From: Usnea hakonensis
Taxonomy: Eukaryota; Ascomycota; Lecanoromycetes; Lecanorales; Parmeliaceae
Direction: 5' to 3'
Assembly: GCA_013423325.1 (NCBI GenBank)
Contig: BLJB01000132.1
Location: 4,315 to 68,314, forward strand
DNA: 64,000 nt
Positions 21,861 to 31,184 of this stretch are shown piece after piece. A model generated the notes under the pieces. It searched no databases. It worked only from the letters and a program-made list of their open reading frames with translations, and was not told the DNA's origin. How positions within the stretch are numbered: the stretch's first letter is position 1; every line of letters starts with the position of its first letter. A program made the position numbers and the translations under genes.

Positions 21861-23298
21861 GTTTGTCCCAAAGGAGTCAACATCATGAGTGGACTACGGG
21901 GTCTGCAGTAGCATGGCATTTACGACGCCGCCGATAGTGACGATAGGGATTAGTTGAGGCAGACTTGATCTAGCCGCATTTGGTAGATTGCATATGCCAA
22001 ATCCCTTGACTTACATGAGTCTTATTACGCTGAAACGTGAACCGCGCCGAAGGTTTATGTGGCAGTCCTGGATAGTGCCAGAAGACCAGCTATCCGCAGT
22101 ACCGACGCTAATGTATGTAAAAATGGGGGTGTGGGGGGGACCGAGGGCAGTGTAGCCTTGTCGAGGGCTACTTCTATGCTCAAACTTGCATCATCTTCTG
22201 TGATCATGTCATCTGATGTGCTCAAGCAGCCGAAATCCGCGAAGGACAATCTTCTCCAAGCTTTAGACATGGAGGGATATAAAAGGACTCGTCCTTACGA
22301 GGGAAGTCGCAAAACAGACACTCGGCCGGAAGCCCCGTAGTACCGCTTTCAACAATATTGATACCGAGTTTCAGCTCGCATGGTCTCACAGATTCCCTAG
22401 TATATCCTCGCCCAGGAAGGGACCTTTGGCGGGGCAAGAACGACAGCGAAAACTTGTCGAGATTTTGCGATTGTCGCTTTTCGATCCTGCTGCACTCCAG
22501 TATGGCGCTGTTGAAACAAGTCTCAAAGGAGATGCTATGTCTCTTTCTCTTATCTTTGTATATAACCCTGATGAGGCATAGCGCTCGAAGGTAGGCTCGC
22601 AGAAGGACAGCAAGGCATAGTCTACGAACTTTGTTATATTGAATTCCAGCGAAATGGAGCATGATTCTTGCCCTACCTGTGCGGCGTCAATAGTTTAGCT
22701 TGCGCATGAGACTAGCCAGGTCAATCGTGACTCACCCAACTCTGACTGATGTGAAGTCCGCTGCCATTTAGGTAGCTAGCATAGTTTCAGATCTGAAAAA
22801 CCAAGTCCTAGGCATGAATGACTCTCTCTGAACACAGGGTGTAGAAGTTGCGCGATGCTGACCCTGGAATCAGGATGATGCTAATTGCCACAAGACCACG
22901 ATTATGCAGGCAAGAAGTCACTGCCAACATCGAGCCTTCCTCTTCGGCTGGACAGCGGTTTCTTGTTTGGCAAAAATGAAAACACGCAAAGCCGCTTGCA
23001 AAGAACATTGAGGGGCAACTAAAGAACTATAGCACTAGAGATGGAGGTAGGAACTTGGATAGATGAAAGAAATATCACGATTGCCCTGCGCGCTCTGCAA
23101 GTTCACTTTGCGAGTAATTTGTGTAGGAAGTGACATTTAGAGGAACAAATGACGAGATTCACCCTGTGTACATTCATTTCAACGACAAGATTATGGCATT
23201 ATGTATTCCAAGCTATGAGAGGGAGTGGATATGAAGAATAAAAACCAACAGTGAAGACCTGTGTGTCGAACGTGTGTATCCGGCGTCTTTTTAGCCGT
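21861..23298. other. Intergenic, no gene seen
   Basis: About 1.4 kb. Open frames at 22055-22660 on both strands overlap each other and carry no recognisable domain. AT content rises toward the tRNA gene. Confidence 0.4.
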
Positions 23299-23334
23299 CG
23301 CCCAATTAGTATGAGCTGCGCTCATAGTTGGGCG
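23299..23334. repeat. Strong hairpin upstream of the tRNA gene
   Basis: CGCCCAA + TATGAGC on the left pair perfectly with GCTCATA + TTGGGCG on the right, with a 3-nt loop (TGC) and a small unpaired patch (TTAG opposite G). It ends 52 bp before the tRNA 5' end. Could be a small RNA structure, a terminator-like element or a relic of a palindromic repeat. Confidence 0.6.
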
Positions 23335-23343
23335 GAAGCTTTT

Positions 23344-23365
23344 ACTATTTATATAATTAAATAGT
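23344..23365. repeat. AT-rich inverted repeat in the tRNA 5' flank
   Basis: ACTATTTA and TAAATAGT are perfect 8-bp inverted arms around TATAAT. The TATATAA sequence inside could serve as the TATA-like element some fungal Pol III genes have upstream of the tRNA; it is centred about 32 bp before the tRNA 5' end. Confidence 0.45.
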
Positions 23366-23423
23366 CAATCTTTCTCATCTCAATAAGACACTTTGGCCGA
23401 GTGGTTAAGGCGACCGACTAGAA

Positions 23424-23442
23424 TTGGTCTTCCATCAAGACT
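23424..23442 (+). other. Canonical tRNA intron (19 nt)
   Basis: Lies between positions 37 and 38, where nuclear tRNA introns always lie, and would be cut by the tRNA splicing endonuclease. It contains a small hairpin (GTCTT/AAGAC). Confidence 0.8.
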
Positions 23443-23456
23443 ATCGGTTTCCCTAG

Positions 23457-23504
23457 GTGCGAAAATTCCTAAGTGAACAATGGATCTGGCTAACTTTCAA
23501 ATAG
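23457..23504 (+). other. 48-nt intron-like insertion in the tRNA variable arm
   Basis: Begins GTGCGA, carries GGCTAACTTT (a CTAAC branch-like box) 12-18 nt from the end and ends AATAG. The exon sides are CCTAG and GGAGC, an AG|G junction. A TAGG direct repeat flanks it, so the exact borders could slide. Excision restores TTCCCTAGGGAGC, an ordinary Ser variable arm. These are the marks of a short ascomycete spliceosomal intron, not of a bulge-helix-bulge tRNA intron. Confidence 0.65.
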
Positions 23505-23513
23505 GGAGCGCAG

Positions 23514-23561
23514 GTGAGGATGGTTAAAGTATGTTATGATTCGTAGCTAATACAAGTTCAG
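23514..23561 (+). other. 48-nt intron-like insertion in the tRNA T stem
   Basis: Begins GTGAGG, carries GTAGCTAATACAA (a CTAAT branch-like box) about 10 nt from the end and ends TTCAG. It sits between GCGCAG and GTTCAAATCC. A CAGGT direct repeat flanks it. Its last G doubles as the first G of the B box, so the Pol III promoter stays contiguous in DNA. Excision restores the perfect T stem GCAGG/CCTGC. Same length as the insertion in the variable arm, but different sequence apart from the splice-like signals. Confidence 0.65.
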
Positions 23562-23587
23562 GTTCAAATCCTGCAGGTGTCGACAAA

Positions 23588-23592
23588 TTTTT
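23588..23592 (+). terminator. Pol III T5 terminator of tRNA-Ser
   Basis: TTTTT begins 6 nt after the tRNA 3' base, the normal place and form of a Pol III terminator in fungi. Confidence 0.75.
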
Positions 23593-24020
23593 GCCAAATG
23601 TTTCTCAGTATTTTACACTTCGCAATCTTGCGTTTCGAACGAAATCCAGCTCAAGCTTACACCGTCTTAGGTTCAAATCTTGCAGGTCGTCAAATTGCCT
23701 TGCCAATGTCGATTAAGATTCGCCGAAAGAGCCATTCCTATTCCGACTTTACAGTGTTTAATGTGTTTCACACAGAATGACTCTTGAAACCTATGTCTAT
23801 GTCTGTAGGTAGAATAAGCCCTCGATCTAGTGCCAGACGAGGGGTAGAAGATAATGCGGGGAAGCTTTGCGCTGGCTCCGCATGTGCGAACAAAGCATAT
23901 ATACACGTAGTACGAATCTCCATGTTTGATAGCAGCAAGAGTAAATAGATGCAGAGACTACAAGAATTTATTCGTTTTTCGTGTTCGCAATTCTAAGAGA
24001 GCGCTCTAATATCTGCCACC
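23593..24020. other. Spacer with a tRNA-Ser 3'-end relic
   Basis: At 23667-23690 the sequence TTAGGTTCAAATCTTGCAGGT repeats, with one change in the B-box/T-stem, the 3' end of the tRNA gene 108-109 bp upstream; the following CGTCAAATT..TTGCCAATG also resembles the flank after the real gene. Like the T-stem insertion, the relic is preceded by an AG (CTTAG). No complete second tRNA is present. The remainder should include the DUF3237 gene promoter. Confidence 0.55.
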
Positions 24021-24859
24021 ATGTCCGACTTCCCATCCCTCCAGCCGGCTATGACCGTCCTCGTAAATATCCGCTTCAAATATCTTTCACGCCCTGCTCT
24101 GTATTGCTCCTGACTGTATTCAGGTTACCCTTGGCGACATCTCCCCAGTCGGTATGTCAAAGGATCATCGAATCAATGTTCTTCAACTGAATCTCATACC
24201 CAGGCTCTGCCTCGAGGGGCACTCCTCTAGCAATTGCCGTATGTGACACCCGTCTGAACCTCCACTTTCTGACAGGCCCAGGCAATGGTCGATGGGACGG
24301 TCAAGTCCGAGCCCGGTTTTACTCCAGCTATTGATGCTGCTTGGGTCGGCCAAGGTGCAGACTATATCCACAACGATCCGAGCGGGAAGCACATGCGATT
24401 GAACGCCCATGCTGTTGTCAAGTAAGACTCAAAATCTCTCCAGGAACAAATCTAAAATGCTGGAAGGCCCATTGCTGATGTGCCATAGAGACAAGAGCGG
24501 TGCTCTAGTGTATCTCTCTTACGGCGGCGTGGTGGATATAACACCTGAGCTAGGACTGATCTTAGGTGGAAGCCCAGAAGCAAAGACGACGGCATTTGGT
24601 AATTCCTGTAGGCCCCCCATTCTTGCTTTTCCCTTTTGCTAGATTCAGCCCATCGGTGTGCTGCCTGTTCCCCTCTTTCCATTTTCAATCTAATGGCATG
24701 GTCGCCAATCTAGTCATCGAGATGAAGTTTGAGACTGGAGACGAGAAGCTCAAAGACCTTGAGACGGGAGTCTTTCTAGGCGCAGGCCGCTTTGTCGTTG
24801 AACAGGGAAAGCCAGTTGTGGTGGAGTACAAGATTAGCAAGGCGGTGAAGGGCGGTTGA
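24021..24859 (+). CDS. DUF3237 (UPF0311) family protein
   Basis: Six exons: 24021-24062, 24124-24151, 24204-24238, 24276-24421, 24489-24607 and 24714-24859, total 171 residues. The ATG sits in a good context (CCACCATGT). The family signatures are GSASRGTPLAIA, DAAWVGQGADYIHNDPSG, HMRLNAHAVVKDKSG, LVYLSYGGVVDITPE, FIEMKFETGDEKL and FLGAGRFVVEQG. DUF3237 proteins are small single-domain beta-barrel-like proteins in bacteria and fungi with no agreed function. All introns are 37-106 nt with consensus signals, and three exons are shorter than 45 nt, so automated gene finders may miss the N-terminus. No signal pe­ptide is seen, so cytosolic. Confidence 0.88.
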
Positions 24860-24969
24860 ACAAATTCTGGCTGGTGGATTCGAGCGAAGGATGCCTGCGT
24901 CCCATTGGCCCACGTCGTACTCTAGAATCCTTCCATGCCGTCTCCATGAATGCGATCAAATGCCACAAT

Positions 24970-25738
24970 TCATTGATCTCTTTCTTCTAGGATCTTCTTT
25001 TTTCGACCCCATCCGAGAAACGCATTTCTCAACGAGGCTCCTCTCCATCGCCCCACCCACTTCGTAGCCCGTTTAGATTTTGCCACACCGTTCCTCACCC
25101 ATCCTCTCAACCGGATGCTGCTCCATGTCCAAGATCTCGCAAAACCCCACCCAGCACCTATCAAAAACACCGTACCCAGCACAGCAACCACCACACTCAG
25201 AAAGGTCCTCGTACTGACTTTGCACCCCAGCTCATTTCCCCTCAGTTCCCATCTTTCATCGTTTAGCGAGCAGATGTCCGGGTCGTAGATAGGTGTAAGG
25301 AGAGGCCATGTAGCTGGATTTGGCACACACGTGGAGGACTTTATTGTCAGCGATAGTCATGGTAGGGTGCATTAAGAGCACGCACGATGGCACACCAGCT
25401 GCAATGGTACTGCGAGTGGAGGCAGGAATAGCAATCCTGAAGGCGCCAACAGTAGGGGAGAAGGTAAGCTGGATCGCGCTCTCGATCATGCGGCACGGCG
25501 CTCTTATTTGCAACGATAAAGATTTTCTGGTCAGTATTTGGTGCAATCATGACACAAAGATCAATGATGATTACGTACTTCGAAGCAGCAGCTTCATTTT
25601 CTCGCTCCGCGCTGAAGTGTACGAGTCCCAATGGGGAAGCTCAGCCGAGACTGTAATCTCGCTGCTCGACGCCCGCACCTGCGCCCACCATCGTTACTCC
25701 AACTTCCTGAGGGACGCGACCTTCAATGACTCCTGCAT
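24970..25738 (-). pseudogene. Broken gene for a single-pass membrane protein
   Basis: A minus-strand reading gives a coherent protein only if two breaks are ignored. From an ATG at 25738 the frame reads MQESLKVASLRKLE, meets TAA (25694-25696), then continues as WWAQVRASSSEITVSAELP. A 48-nt intron (25527-25574, GTAATC...CTGACCAG) leads to IQLTFSPTVGAFRIAIPAST and GVPSCVLLMHPTMTIADN. At about 25330, in a (GT)n run, the frame is off by 2 bases; it resumes as VPNPATWPLLTPIYDPDIC, a membrane span (FLSVVVAVLGTVFLIGAGW) and a basic tail to the stop at 24970. The layout (extracellular domain with Cys, one span, basic cytosolic tail) resembles uncharacterised fungal type I membrane proteins. Either a pseudogene or an intact gene with assembly indels. 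Confidence 0.45.
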
Positions 25739-26837
25739 ATCCTATCCTGGGTGCTGTCTGGAGTGAAGAAAATATGCCCCGTCTGAAGTCAGATGGCCTC
25801 CAGAGTCGCTGAGCAACTCCAAAGCCTAGACACCATCGTCCAAGCCCGAGAAACTAACGACTCCGCTGAGAGGCTATGATGAGAGGCAGAAATAGATTGC
25901 AGGGACGTTTGATGTGAGGGTCTCGTCTCTGCGCTTGACACAAAAGCGTCAGTGAAACATACTCATGCAGTGATTCAGGTGATTGGAGAGGAGACACGAT
26001 TGCCCACATACTTGACCTTGGCCTTGTCCTGGGTTTGTCTATCCACGTGTGAGGTAACATACCGAGGGAGAGAAGAAGCAAAGAAAGTCAAGCAAAGCAT
26101 CGAGACTACGATATTACAAATGCCGGATCGTTCGTGGATTATACTATCTGGAGGATGTGCCATAACCACGTACGAGGAAGAAGCAATATACGAGCCATGA
26201 GAGCTACGATAGTTAAGATCTGCGGCGGGTTTCTCAACGTAATGCTGAATACATTCCTTAGGCGATGATCTCGAAATCGAGGACTTTTGATGCTTCGAAT
26301 GCAAAGCAGGAATCAGCGCATCGGCGAAGACTGAAAGACACTGACACCACAATGGCATTATCATTGGTTCATGTCTGTGAGTGGCCTCGAATAATGCCAC
26401 TCATCCCTAGTCCAGCACCTGGTCAATATTCATTGGTTTTATCGTCTCTATAAGATACTACCGAAGCATGGCACTACTTGGTACTATTCCTCACCAGTAC
26501 GCCTTCGGTTCCTTCCTACAAAAGGTCGTGTCTGTCTCCTCCTCTGCGCATCTGCTCACCTTTTCTATCCTGCCAATCTGTTGGATCTGCTATAGCTCAC
26601 ATCCACGTATAAAGTGAAGCGCGTCAGATAGCAGGCGCCATCCGATTTGCGATCGATGGCTGCCGAACTCCTTAGGCGTTCCGCTTGCAACACCCCCATG
26701 CTTTCAGTCAAGCGCACTGTTACGTCGCGGAATTGTTCGTTGGATCCGCATCATGTTTACACAGAAACCTGCGTTTTCCCTTCTGCATTGTTCATCCTTT
26801 GGTAGCATTGGTGTCCATCATGCATGAGGTGCATCGC
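25739..26837. other. Intergenic, no gene seen
   Basis: About 1.1 kb between the broken minus-strand gene and a plus-strand secreted protein. Open frames on both strands around 25850-26450 overlap and show no domain. The last part is the likely promoter of the secreted protein gene. Confidence 0.4.
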
Positions 26838-28283
26838 ATGGTTCCTTTTGCTTTTACCATCTTCGCCTTCCTTTCTTCAACATCGGCAGTTGTATCGAAT
26901 CCTCCGCTGCAGCTCATATCTACTACGAACGGCAATCACAACATAACCATCGCGAACGACAACTTTAACAGTTCTCTCCTCCCACTCTCCCATCCTGAAA
27001 ACTACTCAACCTCGAATGTATCTACTGCATCTTCTTTCTCGGTCCCCGGGACTAGCTACGTCTGCAGCGAAACCTTCGGCTCTGACCTCAACTACGCCTC
27101 CTGCGAAATAGCTATCAGCGTAGTCGGCGCTAGTACAACGGTACGAAGCTTCGCACAGCGCAACGCAGGGATACAAGCCGACATTCTTCTCCCTCAAAGA
27201 TTCATAAGCTCGGATGGGGAGTGCGTTGTAGAACCGATTTTGGTGCCTAGCGCCACGATAGCGAGGGTGAGCGCGGAGAATATCGCCTTGGCGGCCTTTG
27301 TCATAGCGAGGAATTGCGTGGCTAAGGAGCCGAGTAGAGGAGGGATCGCGAGGAATATTGGTGCGTAGTTCATGAGCTTTGGTTTTTCCCTTTTTCCCCC
27401 AATGCTCTTTGATCGTCGTGCCATTCAACACCAAGACCAGCGGAGAAAAGACACCAACTACATACAATACCACACTGACATGCGCTCCACGACTGCGCAA
27501 AAATCCAGGTGGCGACAATAAAATGCGCGTCATCGTAGAGAAGTACGACACCCAAAATGTGCGCTGCTATGGCAGAATGTTCCCCCCCGACGTGCAGATA
27601 TCATGTCAGGAACTACTGAACTCGATGTCGACGGACAACGACGACAGATGGTTCGGACCGAAATCGGACCCATCGGTGAACATTACACTGCCACATCTGC
27701 TACTTTCAAGTGAGTAGAACCTCATCACCTTCCTTCCCCCCTCTCTCCCTCCCACCAATTCGCCACAAACCCTACTAACCTCTCTCCCCCTCCCCGCACA
27801 GAAGATAAAAAATGCAAGATGACCATCCGCACCACAGGCCCCGGCGCAGACCGCGGCGGCGGCCACTCCGACACCTGGTCCTGGGGCCGGTTCTGGGAAG
27901 TGGGCGTCACGCTCGCAGGGAAATGCGTGCGAGCGGGAAAGGAGGGGGTGCAGACGAAACTCGGTGAGTTTGTTGTCGTTTTTTATGGGACTGTTCATCG
28001 CGTGCTTAGGCGCTGTATTCTTGGGAGAGTGGAGAGAGAGCGCGTGACAGCTGGGGGATAGATGGCTCTTCATCGCTCAAGACCCCTCTCCCCCCTCCCC
28101 CCGCCCAATAAAAAGTCGGAATCCGCACCCCCCTCTCCATCATCAATACATCACATACCATACATACATACAGCGCTAACAGCCCTCACAGGCGACCGTG
28201 GCGTTCTATACATGGAAGTCGGGCCGCCGCAGCAGGCTTTGGAGCCTTTATTAGGAGTAGATGGCGATGTGGCGGATGGATGA
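26838..28283 (+). CDS. Secreted Cys-containing protein of unknown function
   Basis: Four exons (26838-27360, 27509-27709, 27802-27963, 28192-28283) give 325 residues. Signal peptide MVPFAFTIFAFLSSTSA; an in-frame ATG at 26820 would add six residues. The N-terminal third is Asn/Ser/Thr-rich with several N-x-S/T sites. Then the pattern CSETFGSDLNYASCEIAI, ADILLPQRFISSDGECVVEP, VRCYGRMFPPDVQISCQELL, CKMTIRTTGPGADRGGG, FWEVGVTLAGKCV and GVLYMEVGPP. This Cys layout with PRF/ALP-like blocks recurs in predicted secreted proteins of many plant-associated and saprobic ascomycetes; no function is known to me. Exons keep frame with GTGCGT, GTGAGT and GTGAGT donors. The first intron (148 nt) is the longest and its acceptor the least certain. 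Confidence 0.75.
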
Positions 28284-29050
28284 TTAGGTGAAGAAAGAAA
28301 GAATGAATGAATGAATGGAAGGTGTGGTATGGTGGTTGGATGGATGGATGGTTGGATGGATGGATGGATGGATGGTTGGATGGGGAAAGAAGGGGGAGGT
28401 GGCGGGGGGTGGGTGCTGTGTGGTATAGGATAGGATAGGATAGGACTCTATGAATCAGATGATTGTGCTAGCTAGGTTGCATGGATGAAAGAATGAATGG
28501 ATGAATGAATGGATTTGCTAGCCGAATCACAAGCATAGGTACTCGCTCCATTACGAAGCCCCAAAACCCCCCCCCCCCCACACCCTCAAACCGCACTCAC
28601 ACACTCTCTCCATCCCATCCAAAAGAGCGCAACACATACATACATACATACAACCAACGAACTCCTCTACCCCACCCACCCACCACCTATCATATCATAT
28701 CGTAAGAGAGCGACCAAGGCATGTAGTACTATCCGATCCGATCCGATCCGATGCAAAGCAAGGTTTTCCAATGGGTATTAAATATATTGACCAACCCCCT
28801 TTCATCATTATGCGCCAACATTTCTTGAAAAACGAATGCTCCTTTTAACATTTCAGAGAGCGACGATTTGGTTGTTGTAGGTTGCGGGATGTTGAAGCGT
28901 TGAGCGTGGCGGTTTGGGGACGAGAGGGAGGAAGGTGGACGACGACGACGACAAAGTACAGCGGCGGGCGTCGAGTCGAAAAAGGAGAAAGGAGAACGAA
29001 GCCGAGCCAAAGAAATAACGAAGGAAGGGCGCCTCCCTTCCCTTCCTTTC
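28284..29050. repeat. Microsatellite-rich spacer
   Basis: Starts with (GAAT)n and a long imperfect (GGAT/GGTT)n array at about 28296-28385, then GGATA repeats (28425-28445), (ATAC)n (28630-28652) and (CCGAT)n (28734-28752). No gene supported. 28890-29050 is GC-rich and flanks the small secreted protein. Confidence 0.7.
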
Positions 29051-29299
29051 CTACGCGACCACAACCCCCCTACTCGACCGCTCCCCCACCATCTCCATCT
29101 CCTGATAATTGAGCCGCCGCCTCTCGTTCGCGCGCTTCAGGGCCAAGAGTTCTGGGATGCTGCGGGCGTTGAGGGTGGCGCCTTTGGGGACGAGGATGTC
29201 GGTTGGGGAGAGGGGGGGGAGAGGGAGGGGGGCGGCGAGGATGGGGGTGAGGAGGAGGATGAGGAGGGGGAGGGGGTGGAGGTGGGGTTGTAGGCGCAT
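29051..29299 (-). CDS. Possible small secreted protein (82 residues)
   Basis: Single frame with an ATG at 29299. The first 23 residues (MRLQPHLHPLPLLILLLTPI...AA) look like a signal peptide; the mature part is about 60 residues with a Pro-rich start (LPLPPLSPTDILVPKGATL) and a charged helical stretch (IPELLALKRANERRRLNYQE). No Cys, no family recognised. The G-rich plus-strand composition here makes chance frames more likely, so this is a weak call. Confidence 0.35.
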   Translation of the reverse strand: MRLQPHLHPLPLLILLLTPILAAPLPLPPLSPTDILVPKGATLNARSIPELLALKRANERRRLNYQEMEMVGERSSRGVVVA

Positions 29300-30744
29300 T
29301 TCTTTTTTTTTGGTGGGGGGTGGGTTGATGGGGATTGTGGTGGATGGAGGTTGAGATTGGTGGGGAGAAGGAGGGAGGTCGAGGGGTAGGAGTGGATTGT
29401 TGTAGATGGTGGATAAAGCGGACTTGGTGATCGACTCTTGATGTCGTCGTTCAGCGATTGTTCGTAGGTAATCCCGCCGCTTCGTTGCTGTTGCTTTTGC
29501 TGTTGCTCTTGCTCTTGCTCTTGCTGCTTCAATCAGCCCCCGTCCAGTACTCTACAAGGCAAGATGCTTCGGATGTCAGACCTCAAGTACAAACGCAGCC
29601 GGCAGGAGAGAGAGAGAGAGGGAGAGAGGGAGAGAATACTTCAGCATCTAAATACCCCGGCACAGCAAGCCCCTCCAGCTATGTACTCCCCCCTCCTCAA
29701 CCGCCCACATTCACAGCACAATCGAGGCACAGCAAGCAAGACCCCCTGACACCCGCATTCGGCCATGACTTTGACATCTTTGATCCATTGGATACTTGAG
29801 CGGGCGGCTTCGCAAGCCTAGCCCGCTCTCTGCAAGGCGGGAGATGCATGCATGCAGGGACCGGACAGATAGGAATAGAGCACAGGATCTGAAACCGGGT
29901 ATGTCGTCAGAAGACAGGAGGGAAGAAAGAAGAAGAGGGGACAAGACTCACTCATTCCGCTGGAATAAAGATGAGCTGCGACCAGACTTGCGACGCTGGT
30001 TTGGGAGGTTAGTGGAGGTGCTAGAGCGAAAGGGGTTAGAAAGGGTGAATGTGAAATAGCCGCTTGGTTTCGGATTTTTAGGTGAATGGCAAGAGGAGAG
30101 AGATAATAATATTTGTCCCTGCACATTCCTATCATATTCTCCACATCTTTGCTCTTTCGCTGCTTGCAGACGCCCATTGAAGTTATAGAAAATAGATATA
30201 CGTGCAGTGAGGGTGAATACCTCATCGGCGCTTCCACCATCAATCATCCTAGATCTTTTGGGCTGAGGTTTCACGATTAATCTTATGCAGCTTGATAGCT
30301 TGATAGCTCGATAGCTCAATAGCTAGCTGTCTGTCACGGAGCTCTATGGTGATACACTTAGGGTTTGACGAGTCGAGCGATAAAAATTCCGAAGATAGGG
30401 AAGAGTTCATCTTGGATCGATCACTTCCATTTCAAGCCACAAAACGCTCGTTATGTTGCAGAAGTGGGAGTTGCTTTTCCAAGTGCTTGATTCAGTCTGC
30501 GTTCTCGTTCGATTATTTCCTTTTAGCATTTCCCTAATTGAAGTGCCGAAAACCCTCGCCTTTGTTCTTGTGCGTGCTGAGTCGGTCATCTTGGGCTTGA
30601 TTGAATTTCCCTACCTACCTTAGTTCTTTCACAACACTATCGATATACTACTAGATTCCTCTTCTCAGGTCCCTCCTCCCCGACCAACCTACCACCACAC
30701 TCTCACTTCCCAGACAAGCCTAAAGTTGTGTGTGCGTGTGCGAG
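29300..30744. other. Intergenic, no gene seen
   Basis: About 1.4 kb. A (TTGCTC)n-like repeat at 29480-29525 gives a poly-Leu open frame that is not credible. (GA)n at 29607-29634. 30297-30325 has repeated GATAGCT words. The part after 30600 is CT-rich and probably the leader of the next gene. Confidence 0.45.
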
Positions 30745-31184
30745 ATGCCTCCTAACCCCCACACTCGGATGATGAGACACCCCAGGCCCGCACCATCACC
30801 GCCAAGGAGACCTAAAGTATTCGACCAACTCCACACATACAATCAACAAACGCCTCCCACCTCGTACGATCAGCATTCACAAGCTGGGTCATTCCGAGAT
30901 GAGGAGCGATTAATTTGGCTTCATATGGACATATCTATACTCCAAAGGGAATCCAAAGTAAGTGCTACCCTTGGACTCCACTGACTCTACACTCTGCAAC
31001 CCCGTAGAACGCTTCCCCCAAAAACCCCCAAGATCCAAGTCCGCACCAACCAAGCCTTCCTCCCCCCTCCACTTCACAGCGAGAACCTCCCCTCCTACTC
31101 CCTCCCCCCCAAATCAACGACCCCAACCCCCTCACCCCCCACAACCTTCAACCCCACCAACGCCGTCCGAACCATACTCTCTGA
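30745..31184 (+). CDS. Proline-rich hypothetical protein
   Basis: Exons 30745-30957 and 31008-31184 join over a 50-nt intron with good signals (AAA|GTAAGT, CACTGACTC branch, CCGTAG) and give 129 residues. Exon 1 is basic and Pro-rich with an internal stretch FRDEERLIWLHMDISILQRES; exon 2 is Pro/Ser/His/Gln-rich. No domain recognised. The last 90 bp overlap the 3' end of the opposite-strand membrane protein gene. Confidence 0.4.

Larger units (their letters stand above)
23387..23582 (+). tRNA. tRNA-Ser (anticodon AGA) with three intervening sequences
   Basis: Acceptor stem GACACTT/AGGTGTC (7 pairs, one G.T) with discriminator G; D arm GCC/GGC with GG in the loop; anticodon stem ACCGA/TCGGT with loop CTAGAAA, anticodon AGA at 23420-23422; long variable arm; T arm GCAGG-TTCAAAT-CCTGC. 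The locus spans 196 nt. Removing 23424-23442 (19 nt, the canonical position after base 37) plus 23457-23504 and 23514-23561 (48 nt each) leaves 81 nt, a normal class II tRNA with every stem intact. Without removing the two 48-nt insertions the variable arm and T stem cannot form properly. The A box (TGGCCGAGTGG) and B box (GGTTCAAATCC, 23561-23571) are uninterrupted in DNA. A T5 tract follows at 23588. The tRNA reads Ser UCU and, after A34 to I editing, UCC/UCA. Confidence 0.88.

Noticed and set aside
29458..29799. Plus-strand frame with a poly-Leu run resembling a signal peptide
   Set aside because: The Leu run comes from a TTGCTC/TTGCTG simple repeat; no support downstream.
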